45,017 bases of DNA, taken from NCBI GenBank assembly GCA_964466595.1, contig CAYXNR010000013.1, positions 1-45,017 on the forward strand, written 5' to 3'. Shown here piece after piece: positions 25,867-33,307 of this stretch. The stretch comes from JABDGC01 sp964466595 (GTDB taxonomy: Bacteria > Pseudomonadota > Gammaproteobacteria > DSM-16500). Every line of letters starts with the position of its first letter. Position 1 is the stretch's first letter. Under the pieces are notes generated by a model. That model worked only from the letters and a program-made list of their open reading frames with translations. It had not been told where the DNA came from and did not search any database. A program made the translations under genes and the position numbers.

Positions 25867-25959
25867 AGGAAAGAAAAGATTTTTATTTCGCCTTTAAATA
25901 TTTTGCTTTTTTCTTCATTTAAAAATAGAATTTTTTTCTTTTATCTTAGGAGTAATGGA

Positions 25960-26511
25960 ATGAAGAAATCTCTACTTTTGCTTTCTCTTATCGCAATAGC
26001 AGCCAATACCGCTTCTTTTGCAGAGGAAGATCTTTTTAAACGCGGCTATGCGACTCCAAATGAAGGGTTGATGTTTCAGGATAACAGCGCTAAAACGATC
26101 TGTGAAAAATGGGTCAGCAACTATAATGATGTACATTGTACTTATGTGACTGGTTTAGAAAGTAATACGAATATAGGAAGATATATTAAGCACTATGACA
26201 GTAATCAAGATATTTCTTATACTCGTTGCGTGACAGCAGATACGGTTGAAGATGATATTTTTCAAGGTGTGGCAGAATATTATGTTGGTATACGTCGAGT
26301 TGAATACTCGATCTGCTCTGATGCTAAAGCAGAATCTTGTGAGCCACTTGGAACGGATGCTTTTAACATCATCAATGATGGGGATAAATATTTTGGAACG
26401 CCGAGTACTTATGCTATTAATCTGACTGCGGTAAAAGATAGGTATCCAAGCTGTATCCCTATTAATCCGAGCTTGAAGCATATTCTCTCTTTTGCGGGGA
26501 AAAAGCATTGA
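25960..26511 (+). CDS. Secreted Cys-containing protein of unknown function
   Basis: A 183-residue protein with a clear Sec signal peptide (MKKSLLLLSLIAIAANTASFA, predicted cut before EED). The ATG at 25960 is chosen because TTAGGAG lies 7 nt upstream and because the 33 codons before it are AT-rich and part of the preceding repeat region. The mature part contains several Cys (in TICEKW, VHCTYV, TRCVTA, SICSDA, ESCEPL, PSCIPI), an even number that suggests disulfides in the periplasm or outside. No family recognised. A strong hairpin follows the stop. Confidence 0.75.
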   Translation: MKKSLLLLSLIAIAANTASFAEEDLFKRGYATPNEGLMFQDNSAKTICEKWVSNYNDVHCTYVTGLESNTNIGRYIKHYDSNQDISYTRCVTADTVEDDIFQGVAEYYVGIRRVEYSICSDAKAESCEPLGTDAFNIINDGDKYFGTPSTYAINLTAVKDRYPSCIPINPSLKHILSFAGKKH

Positions 26512-26573
26512 TTTGCTGAGGCTGGTTCCTGGATCATGGGTGTCAGAATGTTTTTAAACCCTCCTCTCCCCAT

Positions 26574-26614
26574 CCCTCTCCTCCCGCAAAAAGCGCGGGT
26601 GGAGAGGGGGTTTT
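26574..26614. terminator. Likely bidirectional terminator hairpin
   Basis: Arms CCCTCTCCTCCCGC (26574-26587) and GCGGGTGGAGAGGG (26595-26608) pair with one mismatch around an A-rich loop and are followed by GGTTTT. It lies between two convergent genes (stops at 26511 and 26630). The sequence also resembles dispersed CCCTCTCC...GGAGAGGG repeats, so it may be a repeat used as a terminator. Confidence 0.6.
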
Positions 26615-26629
26615 CTACAGTAAACATCA

Positions 26630-27511
26630 TTAGATAAAATGCACAATTACTGCAAACATAAATTGATTATTAGAAGGGGTCACCTCTGTTCCTAAGCGAG
26701 TTGAAAAGCTCTCGAAATTAACGTGGGTGTATTCTCCGCGGATACTCCAATTTTTATAGATATCTGCCTCAAGGCCCAAACCAAAATTGATACCGTTTGA
26801 ACCATTGCTTTGGGCATTATTAATTCCGAGGATTGCTGAGGTTTCATAGGTTTTGACATCAACACGGGTATAACCGCCTTTTAAAAAAAGCAGGGTGGTC
26901 CTACCTAATTTTATTCCTGGTAAAAAGCTGGCACCATAGGTTCCTAAAATAACTGATTTAAGATAATAAATGCCCTCTTGTCCATTAAAGATGCCAACAT
27001 TTTGAGAGGTATTGGCTCGACTATAGTTATAGAAAAATTCAAAACCGAGATAAAGCGGATCGTCAAAGACGCGACCAAAACCACCGAGTAAGGTATAAGA
27101 GAGGCCTACTGCATTCAATTCTGGGTTTTGTTGAAATACACTAACTCCATTAACAAGGGTATCAATATTGCTGCGCATTTTATAAGAATCGTAACCAGCA
27201 GCCACCCCCATATAAAAACCATCATGCAAATCTCGTGAATTCTCGGGTAGATAACCCGGCCCTTCGATGGGACCCTGATAGAGCTCGCTGGTAAAGACCT
27301 GGCCTCCATATTTTCCTTCTTGCGGAACATAGTGAGAAGTTTCTTCCTCTCCTTTATAGAGTGTGCGGATAGGAGCAGGAGCTTCGCCTTTATAGCTTCG
27401 AGGTGAGCTAACTTCGTTCTTATAAGCTTGCGCCCATACTAGGGAAGAAAGGAAGAACAAAAAAGTGATGAGCAGCGTTTTAAGAAAAAAGGCTAAGCGC
27501 TGTGGGTGCAT
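26630..27511 (-). CDS. Outer-membrane beta-barrel protein (OmpA/opacity-porin type)
   Basis: A 293-residue protein with a signal peptide (hydrophobic to about residue 26, SLVWAQA). A Tyr/Lys/Gly-rich, low-complexity region (28-95) precedes alternating amphipathic strands from about residue 96 (GFYMGVAAGYDSY, SYTLLGGFGRVF, YLGFEFFYNYS, FGLGLEADIY, WSIRGEYTHVNF). The end FMFAVIVHFI has aromatic-final barrel character, consistent with an eight-stranded barrel such as those on Legionella and Coxiella surfaces. A complete MITE-like element lies 61 bp upstream of its start and may influence its promoter. Confidence 0.82.
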   Translation of the reverse strand: MHPQRLAFFLKTLLITFLFFLSSLVWAQAYKNEVSSPRSYKGEAPAPIRTLYKGEEETSHYVPQEGKYGGQVFTSELYQGPIEGPGYLPENSRDLHDGFYMGVAAGYDSYKMRSNIDTLVNGVSVFQQNPELNAVGLSYTLLGGFGRVFDDPLYLGFEFFYNYSRANTSQNVGIFNGQEGIYYLKSVILGTYGASFLPGIKLGRTTLLFLKGGYTRVDVKTYETSAILGINNAQSNGSNGINFGLGLEADIYKNWSIRGEYTHVNFESFSTRLGTEVTPSNNQFMFAVIVHFI

Positions 27512-27572
27512 CTCTGTCTCCCTGTTAAATAACCTACCCGCCTCATTTTACAGGGATCGTTCTGGCAAATCA

Positions 27573-27704
27573 CTCTGTACGATACAAAAATGATTTTTGT
27601 CATTCTGAGCGCAGCGAAGAATCTGTATCTCATTGATAATTCGGATCCTTCGCTGTGCTCAGGATGACAAGCGAGAACGCATTTAATTTTTGTACCGTAC
27701 AGAA
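27573..27704. mobile_element. Complete 132-bp MITE-like element with TIRs and 9-bp target duplication
   Basis: The left end CTCTGTACGATACAAAAAT and the reverse complement of the right end TTCTGTACGGTACAAAAAT match at 17 of 19 positions. The element is flanked by direct repeats GGCAAATCA (27564-27572 and 27705-27713), the mark of a transposition event. Inside is a second palindrome, CATTCTGAGCGCAGCGAAG against CTTCGCTGTGCTCAGGATG. It has no coding capacity. Related copies are at 13819-13915 (right end lost) and 25832-25866 (short derivative). Confidence 0.8.
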
Positions 27705-27731
27705 GGCAAATCATCTTCCTTTCTAACCTCT

Positions 27732-28319
27732 TTATTTTGGGACAGTCAGCCTAGCTTGAACCTGCAGAACACCGGGAAGGGTTTCCGCTAGGTCAATAGC
27801 GCTTTTCACCATTTCCTCTGTGGCTAGTATACCGCTTAAATACACCACACCTGCTTGGGTTTTTACAGAAATAGTAGCAGAGGACGGCTGATTGACATCA
27901 ATGATGCCTTCTCGAAGATATAAACCAATGAGGAGACTGCTAATGAAATCATCGGAAGAAAGTGTTTCAGTATTTTTCTTTTGTCCGCTTTGAGGAGAAG
28001 ATTTTTTTATCAGGAGCTCGCTAATCTGTACGCCTTTCACCCCAGCAGTGGAATTAACCAAAATGACCACGCGTTTTGCTTCTGCCACATGAGGAACCTG
28101 ACCACGGATACTCACTATCGCTTCGCTTGTTTGTATACGAAGATTCAGCGGTAAGAGGATGGGATCAGCTAGAATTTTCGCTTGGATTTGCGCAGTGATC
28201 ACCTCGTCTCGCTTAACAAAAGAGGCACTCAGCGCCTTCGTTTTATCAAGACCAGCCAATAAGAATAGACAGATACAAAGTGCTGATAAAAATAAGCTTG
28301 AATACTTTAGTTTATTCAT
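27732..28319 (-). CDS. BON-domain periplasmic protein (OsmY-like)
   Basis: A 195-residue exported protein with an N-terminal hydrophobic segment (about 8-28). Two BON domains follow: the first around 40-105 (ITAQIQAKILADP ... VSIRGQVPHVAEAKRVVILV), the second around 128-193 (TISVKTQAGVVYLSGILATE ... LPGVLQVQARLTV). BON domains bind phospholipid surfaces and occur in envelope-stress proteins such as OsmY and DolP. It begins 4 bp downstream of the SIMPL-like gene, so the two likely form an operon. Confidence 0.85.
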   Translation of the reverse strand: MNKLKYSSLFLSALCICLFLLAGLDKTKALSASFVKRDEVITAQIQAKILADPILLPLNLRIQTSEAIVSIRGQVPHVAEAKRVVILVNSTAGVKGVQISELLIKKSSPQSGQKKNTETLSSDDFISSLLIGLYLREGIIDVNQPSSATISVKTQAGVVYLSGILATEEMVKSAIDLAETLPGVLQVQARLTVPK

Positions 28320-28323
28320 TTAA

Positions 28324-29025
28324 TTAAGATTTGACTGTGGCTGCCAGTTGATCGGGTTTGGCGGCTAAAATCACAGTAGCAGCTAGACTGAGTTTATCGC
28401 CTACAGGTAATTGAGCCCCTTCTGCTTGTCCCATTTTTGCAGCCATCATGGTATTTTGCGGCATTTGAATGGGGATAACTGTGCCTCTAAAATCAATACT
28501 GTGAATATAATATTTCGAGCTAGCATAAGCCTTGTTCACACGATCTACTTCTTCTTTTGCCTGCTGATAAATATTGCTACGCAAATCGACATTAGCAGCA
28601 CGATATTCTTCTTCGCTGGGAATAAATTGTAGATTATCGAGGGTGAAGGTTTCGCCGGGTTGACTGAGCGCTTTTGTTTTATCACGTAAGCCAGCTAGGG
28701 CAGAAGAAGCTAGGCGCGCCTGCGCGATGATTTGGATTTTTTCTAGACCGGATTGATCTTGTGTGCGCTCTAAGGAAATGAGATGCCAACTTCCCTGATC
28801 TGATATTTTGTTGAGTTTTCCTAAAACCTCAGTTTGAACTGGGTCGACTCCTTTATCGCTTACACCGGCATTCACGATGATGGTCACTAAGGCTGTTTTC
28901 GTTGTTACCCATTGTTCAGCAGTGAGCTGAAAGCTGATTTGATTGAATAAAGCAGCACAATCGCCATCATAAGCGAAGGCGGGAAAGGTCGTGACGAGAA
29001 AGAATAAGGAAATTAGTTTGCGCAT
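28324..29025 (-). CDS. Exported SIMPL/DUF541-like protein
   Basis: A 233-residue protein with a signal peptide (MRKLISLFFLVTTFPAFA, cut before YDGDC). The rest alternates strands and helices; the segment DLRSNIYQQAKEEVDRVNKAY and the following YYIHSIDFRG resemble SIMPL (DUF541) periplasmic proteins, as does the AEQWVTTKTALVTIIVNAGV strand. This assignment comes from pattern memory and is tentative. It is 4 bp upstream of the BON-domain gene. Confidence 0.55.
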   Translation of the reverse strand: MRKLISLFFLVTTFPAFAYDGDCAALFNQISFQLTAEQWVTTKTALVTIIVNAGVSDKGVDPVQTEVLGKLNKISDQGSWHLISLERTQDQSGLEKIQIIAQARLASSALAGLRDKTKALSQPGETFTLDNLQFIPSEEEYRAANVDLRSNIYQQAKEEVDRVNKAYASSKYYIHSIDFRGTVIPIQMPQNTMMAAKMGQAEGAQLPVGDKLSLAATVILAAKPDQLAATVKS

Positions 29026-29123
29026 ATCTGCATCCTATTATTTCTGGAGGGTTAGGGTTATTTTACGCTATTAATATTGAAGATGGTAGGAGGAGGGTTT
29101 AGAATGAAAAATTCGATTATTGC

Positions 29124-29178
29124 TGGATCCCCCGCTTTCGCGGGGGATGACGGTGGTTTCGCGGGGGATGACGGCGGT
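29124..29178. repeat. Palindromic repeat with 21-bp tandem duplication
   Basis: ATCCCCCGC (29127-29135) and GCGGGGGAT (29140-29148) form a perfect 9-bp hairpin with loop TTTC. Its right half is extended by two tandem 21-bp units, TTTCGCGGGGGATGACGGTG plus G at 29136-29156 and a near copy at 29157-29177. It shares TGGATCCCC-GC...GCGGGGA with 4618-4672 and lies just upstream of the small secreted-protein gene at 29196. Confidence 0.7.
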
Positions 29179-29195
29179 CTGGGATGGTATTTTAG

Positions 29196-29534
29196 ATGAA
29201 TAAAAACATATTCACACTTTTTTTGCTTTCCTGGCTTGGTTTTCACAGCCTCGCAGAGGCGCGTTTACCGCCTATTAAACCCGGCGTACCGGGTAAAAAA
29301 GCCGGTGATATTATTGCCCCTATGCTAGATGAACAAATAGCTGCCTGGTGTGATTTTAGTAAACAAATTATTGTCACCCGAACCAATATTCTTTGCGTGT
29401 ATGTCGGAGATAAAACAGCGTCTACTTTTAGCCAGGCGAATCTAAATTCTTCGACAAAATGGGCAAAGGCTAAAGCAGTTCCGAAGGATTTGACAGCAAC
29501 GCCCTATGAAATGAATGAATATGGGGGGACCTAA
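29196..29534 (+). CDS. Small exported protein of unknown function
   Basis: A 112-residue protein with a Sec signal peptide (MNKNIFTLFLLSWLGFHSLA, cut near LAEA). The mature part has two Cys (AAWCDF and ILCVYV), probably a disulfide, a Pro/Lys-rich start (RLPPIKPGVPGKK) and a polar end (MNEYGGT). No family recognised. It stops 6 bp before the convergent DUF4239 stop. No good ribosome site is visible; an upstream palindromic repeat occupies that area. Confidence 0.6.
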   Translation: MNKNIFTLFLLSWLGFHSLAEARLPPIKPGVPGKKAGDIIAPMLDEQIAAWCDFSKQIIVTRTNILCVYVGDKTASTFSQANLNSSTKWAKAKAVPKDLTATPYEMNEYGGT

Positions 29535-29540
29535 GGATAC

Positions 29541-30335
29541 TTAGCTTCCCCGCTCTGCCTGCATGAGCTTATATACCGCCTGAAAGGCAGTCGGCTCAAT
29601 AATAAATTCTCCCTGAAAGGGACGGTCTAGTGTAACTAAGAGAAAGAGCATGGAAGCTGCCATAATTGCAAAAGCAGAAATAGCAAAAAGATGTAAATAG
29701 AAATTGACTCGAAAAGCGTAGTTTATCCCAATAATTAAAATGGTTCCGACTAAAATAACCTCCCAAATTTCGGGACTTAATTGGGACACACTCATACCAA
29801 TTCTTTCATGACGCGCATTGTAAAGCGTTTTCAGCTCGGTTAATACATCTTTGACAATTAAAGTATCTCGCGCGCTCGCTACCGAATAATTTTTCAGTAT
29901 TCTCGAAATATTTTGAATCAGCAGATCGCCACTGAGATCAGCCTCTTTTCCTTCTCGCATCAAAGGCCATTCCACATGAATGACTTTATCGATATAGTTT
30001 TCTAATTGTTTTTGCAGTTGGCCCTGTGTGGGCTCTGTCAGCCATTGGCTATCGCGATATACGTTCGCGACGGCACTTGCTTCTCGTAGTACTGCATTGG
30101 TCGCTTGATCGTTATTATCAATGAGATAGAGAGCTATAAAGCCGACTAAGACACCATAGATTATTCCGATTAAAGAGCTAATACTGCTAATCGTTGCATT
30201 ATCTCGATATTTTAAACGAAAAAAAAGGTAGCGCTTACTCAGCAGAATCGATCCTACCGCCAAGGCAATGGTGATCACCGCTAAGACGATAAAAATAGAC
30301 AGATTGGACAAGCGATATAAATAATCCAGCATCAA
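29541..30335 (-). CDS. DUF4239 (bestrophin-like) membrane protein
   Basis: A 264-residue protein with two N-terminal transmembrane helices (about 12-33 and 47-70), a long soluble helical middle (75-185), and two C-terminal helices (about 188-208 and 212-236). It ends in the signature LDRPFQGEFIIEPTAFQ typical of DUF4239 proteins. The family is compared with bestrophin channels; ion specificity is unknown. It is divergent from the nitrilase gene (75 bp). Confidence 0.85.
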   Translation of the reverse strand: MMLDYLYRLSNLSIFIVLAVITIALAVGSILLSKRYLFFRLKYRDNATISSISSLIGIIYGVLVGFIALYLIDNNDQATNAVLREASAVANVYRDSQWLTEPTQGQLQKQLENYIDKVIHVEWPLMREGKEADLSGDLLIQNISRILKNYSVASARDTLIVKDVLTELKTLYNARHERIGMSVSQLSPEIWEVILVGTILIIGINYAFRVNFYLHLFAISAFAIMAASMLFLLVTLDRPFQGEFIIEPTAFQAVYKLMQAERGS

Positions 30336-30410
30336 ACGCTCCTTCTTATCGAAAGCATAAATTTTTCATGCTATCTTAAAAATATAGCAAAATTCAGGAA
30401 GTAATGCAGT

Positions 30411-31232
30411 ATGCTTAAAACCCTCGTTGCCGCCATTCAAATGACTTCTGGTACCCTAATCAAAAATAACTTACAAACAGCCGCTCGGCTGATCAAACAA
30501 GCTAGCGACAATGGAGCTCAGTTAGTAGTTTTGCCAGAAAATTTTGCCTTGATGAGCGCCTCTGATGCCGATAAATTAAAGGCTGCTGAAAAGCCTGGCG
30601 CAGGCCTCATTCAAGATTTTTTAGCAGAACAAGCCGCAGAACAGCGGCTGTGGCTGGTTGGTGGCACCCTGCCTTTAATCAGCCCCAATCCACATAAAAC
30701 CTATAATGCCTCTCCGATTTATAATGAGAAGGGAGAACAAGTCGCTTGCTATAAAAAAATTCATTTATTCGATGCAATGGTTAAACCCGGCCTTGAGGTT
30801 TATGAAGAATCTCATACGGTAGAAGCAGGAAAAGAAATTGTGGTTGTCGATTCTCCCTTCGGTCGCTTGGGTCTTGCTATTTGCTATGATCTTCGTTTCC
30901 CAGAATTATTTCGTGCTCTCGCTAAGCTGGGCGCTGAAATCATTGCCGTTCCCACTGCTTTTACTGTCAAAACAGGACAGGCCCATTGGGAGGTTTTAAT
31001 GCGCGCACGAGCAATTGAAAATTTATCTTATCTCATCGGCTCTTGCCAAACGGGTTCGCATGAAAATGGCCGCGAGACTTTCGGGCATTCCCTGATTATT
31101 GATCCCTGGGGGACAATCTTGGCTACTTTGCCGAAAGAGCCTGGTTTGATTCAGGCTGAGGTTTCGAGAACTTATTTACAGGAATTGCGAACTCATTTTC
31201 CAGTACACCAACATCGCCGCCTAGATCATTGA
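30411..31232 (+). CDS. Nitrilase-superfamily amidohydrolase (Nit1-like)
   Basis: Carbon-nitrogen hydrolase of 273 residues with the Glu-Lys-Cys triad: Glu in LPENFALM, Lys in YKKIHLFD, Cys in AICYDLRFPE. The closest remembered group is Nit1, a metabolite-repair amidase acting on deaminated glutathione. It could also be a related omega-amidase. Cytoplasmic. Its last 7 bp overlap tail-to-tail with the small lipoprotein gene. Confidence 0.88.
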   Translation: MLKTLVAAIQMTSGTLIKNNLQTAARLIKQASDNGAQLVVLPENFALMSASDADKLKAAEKPGAGLIQDFLAEQAAEQRLWLVGGTLPLISPNPHKTYNASPIYNEKGEQVACYKKIHLFDAMVKPGLEVYEESHTVEAGKEIVVVDSPFGRLGLAICYDLRFPELFRALAKLGAEIIAVPTAFTVKTGQAHWEVLMRARAIENLSYLIGSCQTGSHENGRETFGHSLIIDPWGTILATLPKEPGLIQAEVSRTYLQELRTHFPVHQHRRLDH

Positions 31233-31450
31233 GGTGCTTGTAGAGGGGGTGGAGAAGTCGGTAGATCTGAGGGTGGATAAACTACTTCTGTTCTCTTAAT
31301 CACGGTGGTTTGTGTGTGCGGCGGACTGGGCGGAGGGTTACTCGTATCTTCGCGAATATCCTGTTTCATTCCACTAAAAGTATGCTCACAACTCATCAAC
31401 GGCATGATGCCTAATAAAACAAGCAGAATTTTTAAAAATTGCATCCTCAT
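31226..31450 (-). CDS. Small proline-rich lipoprotein (entericidin-like N-terminus)
   Basis: A 74-residue protein with signal peptide and lipobox LMSC. The mature start CEHTFSGMKQDIRED recalls the C-x-T-x2-G-x2-xDI pattern of entericidins, but the tail is rich in Pro, Ser and Thr (NPPPSPPHTQT, SPPPLQAPQ) and unlike them. It may be a wall-anchored or outer-membrane small lipoprotein. The annotation is supported by the leader; the entericidin link is weak. Confidence 0.55.
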   Translation of the reverse strand: MRMQFLKILLVLLGIMPLMSCEHTFSGMKQDIREDTSNPPPSPPHTQTTVIKRTEVVYPPSDLPTSPPPLQAPQ

Positions 31451-31569
31451 AACAAGCTCCTTGATTTGTCTTTCTCTAGCTTATAACTAAAATCTTTAAA
31501 TGGAAAGAGGGCAAAGAGCACTCTATAATGAGCGGCTTTAATTATTTGGAATAATAAAAGGAAATTATC

Positions 31570-33270
31570 ATGCTAAGACGTTCACCGGAAACAGTTGAAG
31601 AGTTCATCAAACCACTCACCGAAGAGGAAATGAATTACCTCAAGCAAGAAAATCAGAAACAGTATGCCCACCTAAGTAAGCAAACAGAAGCTAGATTCCA
31701 GCAAGCACATCAACTCTTTCATCTTTCAACTATGCTTATTCACCATGATAAAATCCTTGAGTTCATTAAGATCATGGCTGTTAATATCAAAAACACACTT
31801 CAGGGCCTGGCTCCCTTGGTCTTAACCCTCTATCCACAAGGCGCTCATTTTTCTAATCATCTCACCAATCAATTAGGCGAATTAGGTTTAACCTTGGAAG
31901 AAAATTATCTCGACCTACAAATAGAAGAAGATAATGAAGTAATTTTTAAAGCAGAGCCTCTCATTGTTTTGCAAGGACGAACGATCTTGATCGTTGATCT
32001 TGCTATGAAAGACGGCAGAAAAGTAAAAGCAGCACTTGATTACTGTGAAGAGAGAGGCGCTCGAGCCGTCTATTGTGCAACCTTGTTTGACATACCCGAA
32101 GCTCGCGCAGAAGAGCTTCGAAACTTAGTTCCCAGCTTTTATGCAGCCAGCTGTCCCAATCTAAAATTGATCGGTTTCGGTTCTGATGTAAACGGCTTTT
32201 TTCTTAATTCGCCGCATCTTTTTTCCGTCAATCCAAGAGAGCCTCGGGCGAGGACTGTAGCTAACTTTAGCCTGATTCCTGCACCACGAGAACAGCATCC
32301 TATACCTATTATTTTTCAAGGACAGATCCCCCCCCAAAAATTAGCGCTCGAACGTGCAGAACAAGCCGAAAAAACCTTCGCTACACTCGATCTGCTTTGG
32401 GATGGAGAAAGTCTTGCCAATCAAATTCGATTAACTGCAGAAGAAGTGAGACAGAAACTAGAGGGTACTCGACCAGTCGTACTCAGTATGCAAAAAGGCG
32501 GTTCTCATTTTACCACCTACCTCACTGAAAATTTGACCGGTATCCATTTAGAAGAAAGCTATATACACATTACGCGCTATGGAAGCTCCCAGCAGGGTGG
32601 CAAAGCCAAGTTACTTGCTAAACCTCGTGCCGATCTTAGGGGGAGGAAGGTTCTTCTCTCGGATGATGTCGCTGAAGGCGGTGCAACCCTTCAACTGGCC
32701 ATCTCCGCTTGCTTAGAAGCAGGGGCTACAGAAGTATATGTAGTCGTGATGGGAGACAAGCCGCAGAAACGCTTGTCGGGCCTTGAGTTTATCAAGCCCA
32801 TTTGGTGCTATCTCTTTGATAATCGCTTTTTAGTAGGCGCGGGCTTGGATGAGAAGGAATTTTTTAGAAATAAATGGGGCGTCTGGGCTCATCGGCCTGC
32901 ACAAGCTCCCGCACTACTTAAAGTAGTAAATGAAAGTGCTAGTGCAAATGGAGAAGCCGCTAGAGCACATGAAGATACAAATGTAAAGGTAGAAGCAAGT
33001 GCTAATGCAAACGCAGCAGATGCAAGTGCTAGTACTAGTGAAAATGGAGAAGGCGCTAGAGCACACGAAGATACAAATGCAAAGGTAGAAGCAAGTGCTA
33101 ATGCAAACGCAGCAGATGCAAGCGCTAGTGCAAACACGAGTAAGCAAGGAATAAGTTATAAAAAACTCTTGGCTACAGGAGCAACTCTATTTAGTATAGG
33201 CCTTGCTGTTCGTCGCTTAAACCAAAGGAATAAGCCTTTACAAGCTTCTGTGTCTAAGCTGAAAATATAA
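31570..33270 (+). CDS. Tandem HPRT-fold protein with degenerate first domain, repeat linker and C-terminal membrane segment
   Basis: A 566-residue protein with two type I phosphoribosyltransferase-fold domains. Domain 2 (about 270-442) matches HPRT: KGGSHFTTYL near the start, PRPP loop VLLSDDVAEGGATL (361-374) and the base-site segment NRFLVGAGLDEKEFF (418-432, Asp427). The catalytic Asp of the HPRT loop (DD-x2-D) is Glu369, and the purine-contacting Lys is not obvious. Domain 1 (about 75-222) has the same order, but its PRPP loop is broken (ILIVDLAMKDGRKV, 139-152); GFGSDVNGFF (202-211) matches the domain 2 base-site segment. A 32-residue Ala/Asn/Glu/Asp repeat, twice (460-523), leads to a hydrophobic segment (531-548). 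Start ATG has AAAGGA 8 nt upstream; TATAAT at 31524-31529. No signal peptide. Possibly an effector pseudoenzyme; enzymatic activity uncertain. Confidence 0.75.
   Translation: MLRRSPETVEEFIKPLTEEEMNYLKQENQKQYAHLSKQTEARFQQAHQLFHLSTMLIHHDKILEFIKIMAVNIKNTLQGLAPLVLTLYPQGAHFSNHLTNQLGELGLTLEENYLDLQIEEDNEVIFKAEPLIVLQGRTILIVDLAMKDGRKVKAALDYCEERGARAVYCATLFDIPEARAEELRNLVPSFYAASCPNLKLIGFGSDVNGFFLNSPHLFSVNPREPRARTVANFSLIPAPREQHPIPIIFQGQIPPQKLALERAEQAEKTFATLDLLWDGESLANQIRLTAEEVRQKLEGTRPVVLSMQKGGSHFTTYLTENLTGIHLEESYIHITRYGSSQQGGKAKLLAKPRADLRGRKVLLSDDVAEGGATLQLAISACLEAGATEVYVVVMGDKPQKRLSGLEFIKPIWCYLFDNRFLVGAGLDEKEFFRNKWGVWAHRPAQAPALLKVVNESASANGEAARAHEDTNVKVEASANANAADASASTSENGEGARAHEDTNAKVEASANANAADASASANTSKQGISYKKLLATGATLFSIGLAVRRLNQRNKPLQASVSKLKI
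32947..33138 (+). repeat. Two tandem 96-bp coding repeats
   Basis: Two nearly identical 96-bp units (32947-33042 and 33043-33138), each encoding 32 residues starting NGEAARAHEDTN or NGEGARAHEDTN and rich in Ala/Asn. They differ by a few substitutions, so duplication is recent. Copy number could vary between strains. Confidence 0.85.
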
Positions 33271-33307
33271 GCCCAAGTCAGCTGGCTTGACAGAAAGCGC
33301 CATCACC

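Noticed and set aside
25861..25959. Upstream in-frame extension of the secreted protein
   Set aside because: It is AT-rich, arises from the repeat fragment at 25832-25866, and would bury the signal peptide; TTAGGAG supports the ATG at 25960.
32889..33147. Long open frames on the minus strand opposite the HPRT-fold protein linker
   Set aside because: They are mirror products of the 96-bp repeats and compositional bias; the plus-strand frame is continuous with two recognisable domains.
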